Positions 61,312 to 64,000 of a stretch of DNA of 64,000 nt are shown here, in pieces (positions within the stretch are counted from its first letter, which is position 1; each line of letters begins with the position of its first letter). Below the pieces are notes generated by a model. The model saw only the letters and a program-made list of their open reading frames with translations, was not told the origin of the DNA and ran no database searches. The position numbers and the translations under genes are program-made. The DNA lies in NCBI RefSeq assembly GCF_001053185.1, contig NZ_CSTD01000001.1:494761-558760 (forward strand). The letters run 5' to 3'. The DNA is from Mycobacterium bohemicum DSM 44277 (GTDB lineage Bacteria; Actinomycetota; Actinomycetes; Mycobacteriales; Mycobacteriaceae).

Positions 61312-61742
61312 CGGCTCCCTACGGCGAATACAGCGTGGATGACGACAACCAACTGCAGCCGGAGGACACCCTCATCGATCGGGGCATCGACGACATCCTC
61401 GACGAGGGGTACTCGCCGCCCGAGCGGCCCTATGGCAGCCGCGCTTTCGCGTTGTCGGAAAGCATGGATCAGCTTCTTGCCGAAGAGGAGCCGGATCCGG
61501 CGGCGCGCATCAATGTGGTGCTCGACGAGGCCGAGATGCAGCTCTCCGACGACTGGGAGCGGGAAGCCGAATTCCCCCAGCGGCGTGAGGTCGGCAGCGT
61601 GCGCGCAGGGCGACTTGTGGCTCCCGACCTAGGGTTTGGAGAGGACGGCGAGTCGGACTTGATCGCCGAGGACGTCGGGATCAGCGGCGGCGCGGCGTCG
61701 GCCGAGGAGGCCGCGATTCACATCATCGAAGAGGAAGACTGA
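61308..61742 (+). CDS. DUF5709 family acidic protein
   Basis: A 144-residue, strongly acidic protein with the DUF5709 pattern: DDDNQLQPEDTLIDRGIDDI, LDEGYSPPERPYG, and a C-terminal DLIAEDVGISGGAASAEEAA. No membrane segment or cysteine. It begins at ATG 61308 overlapping the short upstream frame. Function unknown; DosR-type control suggested by its promoter would place it among hypoxia genes, which is inference. Confidence 0.82.
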   Translation: MTAPYGEYSVDDDNQLQPEDTLIDRGIDDILDEGYSPPERPYGSRAFALSESMDQLLAEEEPDPAARINVVLDEAEMQLSDDWEREAEFPQRREVGSVRAGRLVAPDLGFGEDGESDLIAEDVGISGGAASAEEAAIHIIEEED

Positions 61743-61763
61743 CTGCGGGCCTGACGCGGCGGT

Positions 61764-61907
61764 TCACGACCGCTTGTGCGGCGAACCCCCGGTCTGGGCC
61801 TCGGGGCGGTCGGAAAACCTCGGGTTCTCTACCGGTTTGGCAGAGGCTTCGCTGGGCGCGACGTGTTCCGGGACTTCCGGGTGAGAAAACAGGTTCGAGC
61901 TATCCAT
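61764..61907 (-). CDS. Small hypothetical protein, 47 residues
   Basis: A complete short frame from ATG 61907 to TGA 61764-61766, product MDSSNLFSHPEVPEHVAPSE... ending GGSPHKRS. It has a clear ribosome site (AAGGA, 6-nt spacer) and the codon bias of a real gene. It is Pro/Ser/Glu-rich and probably unstructured. It is convergent with the DUF5709 gene. Too short for common gene-finding limits. Function unknown. Confidence 0.65.
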   Translation of the reverse strand: MDSSNLFSHPEVPEHVAPSEASAKPVENPRFSDRPEAQTGGSPHKRS

Positions 61908-62305
61908 GTGGTGTCCTTACAAGACAAAGGGGTCGGCCGCTTCGCACTGTGACGAAGCAAATCGCGCTGATCTCCTGCGTATGCATTGACGGGTGATCGC
62001 CAGAACGCGGGCCGCCCTCAACTGTACAGGTCGTGGGCTACGGGTGTACATCGGCGGGTCGGGACCGCAGATCCGCCTTCCTGCTATGCTGTTCACAACG
62101 CTCGCTGTCAGGTTGACGGCAAGCACGTCGTGAAACGCTTCTTCTTCCGACCGGCGTCCGCCCATAACCAGAGGTAGACGTACTGAATCCGGCGTTGTTC
62201 GTATCGCGGCGATCGATATTGCCTCCCGGCAATCTCGCCACCCTGCGATGACCGAACGCGCGCATCTCGCCGCCAACTCGGCATCGCACTGCTGAAAGAC
62301 ATCAA
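61908..62305 (+). other. Promoter and long 5' leader of the DEAD-box helicase gene
   Basis: About 398 bp without a convincing gene. An extended -10, TGC followed by TATGCT (62085-62090), would start transcription near 62097 and give a leader of about 200 nt. Long leaders are common in cold-induced helicase and csp mRNAs. No riboswitch family is recognised. Confidence 0.4.
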
Positions 62306-63595
62306 GTGACTACTGGCAAGACTTTTGCCGATCTCGGCGTGCGCGCATCACTCATCGAAGTGCTCGCGGCTCGCGGGATCACCGATCCGTTTCCCATCCA
62401 AATCGAAACCCTTCCCGACACGCTCGCCGGCCGCGACATCCTCGGCCGTGGCAAGACCGGCAGCGGTAAGACGCTCGCCTTCGCGCTTCCCATGGTCAGC
62501 CGACTGGCCGGGCAACCCCGGCGACCGTCGCGACCCTCGGGCCTGGTGCTTGCGCCCACCCGGGAGCTCGCGAGCCAGATCACGGCGACGCTGGAACCGT
62601 TGGCGGCCGTCGTCGGCCTGCGCGTGACGACGATCTTCGGCGGTGTGCCGCAGGGCAGGCAGGTGGCGGCGCTGAAGTCCGGCGTCGACATCGTCGTGGC
62701 CTGCCCCGGCCGGCTCGAAGACCTCATGAAGCAGCGGCTGATCACCCTCGACTCGATCCAGATCACGGTGATCGACGAGGCCGACCACATGGCCGACCTC
62801 GGCTTCCTTCCCGGCGTGACCCGGATCCTGGCGGCGACCCCGAGCGGCGGCCAGCGGTTGCTGTTCTCCGCAACCCTGGACAACGGTGTCGACAAGCTCG
62901 TCGATCGATTCCTGCGCAGCCCCGTGCTGCACTCGGTCGACGGCTCGGACTCGCCGGTGGCCGAGATGACCCACCACGTGTTCCACGTCTCCGGCGCGCA
63001 GGCCAAGAAGGAACTGGTCCACCGCCTCGCCTCGGGGTCCGGTCGCCGAATCCTGTTCATGCGCACCAAACATCAGGCGCGCAAACTCGCGCGCCAGCTC
63101 ACCGAATCAGGCGTGCCCGCAGTTGACTTGCACGGCAACCTTTCTCAGCCCGCACGCGACCGAAACCTCGCCGCGTTCAGCGCGGGGGAGGCGAAGGTAT
63201 TGGTGGCCACCGACATCGCCGCTCGCGGTGTGCATGTCGATGGCATCGAATTGGTGGTCCACATCGATCCGCCCACCGAGCACAAGGCGTATCTACATCG
63301 GTCCGGACGGACGGCGCGGGCCGGGAACTCCGGCGACGTCGTGACCGTCGTGCTGCCCGAGCAGCGCAAGGACACTCATGCGCTGATGCGCCGCGCGGGT
63401 ATTCGCGTCACCCCGCAGGAGGTCAATGTCGATTCGCCGGCCGTGCACGCCGTCGCCGGTGAGATTGCGCCGCACCGGGCTCCGGAACCAAAAAAGGTGG
63501 TTCCGCCGCCTCCGACGCACCAGCCTCGCCGCTCGGGTTCCGCCGGGCGCCGGCGGGCGCGTCGTCCCGCGCGTGCGCGGCAGCAATTGTCGTAG
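62306..63595 (+). CDS. DEAD-box RNA helicase (RhlE-like)
   Basis: A 429-residue ATP-dependent RNA helicase. Motifs in order: Q-motif ITDPFPIQIETLP, motif I GKTGSGKT (49-56), PTRELA, motif II VIDEADHM (DEAD), SAT in LFSATL, a DIAARGVH segment and motif VI HRSGRTARAG. The C-terminal tail is basic and Pro/Arg-rich (QPRRSGSAGRRRARRPARAR) and should bind RNA. It starts at GTG 62306 after a long leader. Together with the cold-shock gene that follows it probably handles RNA structure in the cold or under stress. Confidence 0.93.
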   Translation: MTTGKTFADLGVRASLIEVLAARGITDPFPIQIETLPDTLAGRDILGRGKTGSGKTLAFALPMVSRLAGQPRRPSRPSGLVLAPTRELASQITATLEPLAAVVGLRVTTIFGGVPQGRQVAALKSGVDIVVACPGRLEDLMKQRLITLDSIQITVIDEADHMADLGFLPGVTRILAATPSGGQRLLFSATLDNGVDKLVDRFLRSPVLHSVDGSDSPVAEMTHHVFHVSGAQAKKELVHRLASGSGRRILFMRTKHQARKLARQLTESGVPAVDLHGNLSQPARDRNLAAFSAGEAKVLVATDIAARGVHVDGIELVVHIDPPTEHKAYLHRSGRTARAGNSGDVVTVVLPEQRKDTHALMRRAGIRVTPQEVNVDSPAVHAVAGEIAPHRAPEPKKVVPPPPTHQPRRSGSAGRRRARRPARARQQLS

Positions 63596-63632
63596 CCGAT
63601 AACCGTTTCCATCGGAATCGGCCGGCTCGTGA

Positions 63633-63665
63633 TAGTTTGATCGTCTGGATGTTGTAGGTACATCC
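63633..63665 (+). promoter_or_regulatory. cspA promoter -10 element and 5'-end hairpin
   Basis: TAGTTT (63633-63638, TANNNT) would start transcription near 63645, so the mRNA would begin with GGATGT-TGTAGGT-ACATCC, a perfect 6-bp hairpin (63647-63665). A structured 5' end next to the ribosome site is a plausible temperature-sensitive or stabilising element. Confidence 0.45.
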
Positions 63666-63689
63666 ATATTGAAATGAGAGAAGAAAGTA

Positions 63690-63893
63690 ATGGCACAGGG
63701 AACTGTGAAGTGGTTCAACGGTGACAAGGGCTTCGGCTTCATCACCCCGGACGAAGGTTCGAAGGACCTCTTCGTGCACTACTCCGAGATCCAAGGATCC
63801 GGCTACCGCTCACTCGAGGAGAACCAGCGCGTTCAGTTCGAGGTCGAGCAAGGAGCCAAGGGACCCCAGGCTGTAGGAGTCACTGCCGTCTAA
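63690..63893 (+). CDS. cspA: Cold-shock protein CspA
   Basis: A 67-residue single cold-shock domain: [18 protein letters not shown] with RNP1 (KGFGFI), then DLFVHYSEI with RNP2. The length is exactly that of mycobacterial CspA. It binds single-stranded RNA and DNA and melts structures. The ATG follows GAGAGAAG. A strong hairpin terminator lies just after. It is downstream of a helicase of likely related function. Confidence 0.96.
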   Translation: MAQGTVKWFNGDKGFGFITPDEGSKDLFVHYSEIQGSGYRSLEENQRVQFEVEQGAKGPQAVGVTAV

Positions 63894-63909
63894 GACATCA
63901 CATACCTGA

Positions 63910-63944
63910 CAGTGGGCTGGTGCGATAGTTGCACCGGCCCACTG
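63910..63944 (+). terminator. Rho-independent terminator of cspA
   Basis: A 14-bp stem (CAGTGGGCTGGTGC with GCACCGGCCCACTG, one G-T pair) and a 7-nt loop GATAGTT, followed by CTCTTT, starting 16 bp after the stop codon. Confidence 0.85.
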
Positions 63945-64000
63945 CTCTTTATGGCCCCGATCGGCGACTGAGACAATGCGTGCGTGGCGGAACAGAGCAT

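Noticed and set aside
63984..64000. Start of a further gene at the window end (GTGGCGGAACAG)
   Set aside because: Only 17 bases are visible, too little to support a call.

Overview
The window comes from the chromosome of a slow-growing Mycobacterium, probably close to the M. avium complex. The signs are very high GC with a strong third-position bias, a mycobacterial-type mce operon, an MmpS/MmpL pair, a DUF222/HNH (13E12-family) gene, a DUF732 secreted protein, and a Pks12-like synthase followed by the genes that flank pks12 in M. tuberculosis. From memory, the order pks12 - Rv2047c-like - lppI - lipT and then the Rv2041c-Rv2037c sugar-transport/patatin block is kept here in mirrored orientation, with accessory genes inserted between the syntenic pieces. 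No rRNA, tRNA, CRISPR array or complete insertion sequence was seen.

Layout: (1) 1-8509, the 3' part of pks12, whose second module carries two internal deletions and a frame break. (2) 8529-11204, an epimerase/PEP-utilising fusion protein. (3) 11289-14589, an insert with DUF222/HNH, TetR and cytochrome P450. (4) 14595-16775, a frameshifted lppI and lipT. (5) 16794-21075, a kinase-like fusion, gluconokinase, a 5'-truncated Lys/Ala repeat gene, a SnoaL-like protein and a DoxX-like protein. (6) 21150-26664, a carbohydrate ABC transporter, a patatin and DUF3349. (7) 26870-31933, DUF3097 and then a compact unit osmC-like / cynS / acyl-CoA-dehydrogenase-like / ECF sigma / anti-sigma / formate-nitrite-family channel. 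(8) 32507-33967, a two-domain universal stress protein behind a DosR-type box, and a protein made of three Phd/YefM-like antitoxin repeats. (9) 34134-45117, a complete yrbEAB-mceABCDEF operon on the minus strand with its TetR gene. (10) 45174-52379, mixed metabolism: acyltransferase, aldo/keto reductase, epimerase plus SnoaL, a frameshifted thioesterase-like gene, DUF732 and fabG3. (11) 52482-57748, MmpL, MmpS, TetR and a lipase-type hydrolase. (12) 57865-61002, a frameshifted aldehyde dehydrogenase, a 2OG-Fe(II) oxygenase and an AurF-like diiron oxygenase. (13) 61183-63944, a DUF5709 gene behind a second DosR-type box, an unlisted 47-residue protein, a DEAD-box helicase and a cold-shock protein with a strong terminator.

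The regulatory picture is unusually readable. One palindrome family (core ACCGTACGG) occurs before the mce operon, before its TetR gene and before the triple-antitoxin gene, which suggests one regulon. A second pattern, three TGCA words spaced exactly 9 bp, brackets the mmp-linked TetR gene. Two DosR-type boxes share the same distance to a TANNNT -10 element. The most interesting candidate system is the cyanase unit, which puts cyanate breakdown, a thiol peroxidase-like protein and an anion channel together with their own sigma/anti-sigma pair. Five or more single-base frame breaks in otherwise intact genes mean sequencing or assembly error should be excluded before calling gene decay.
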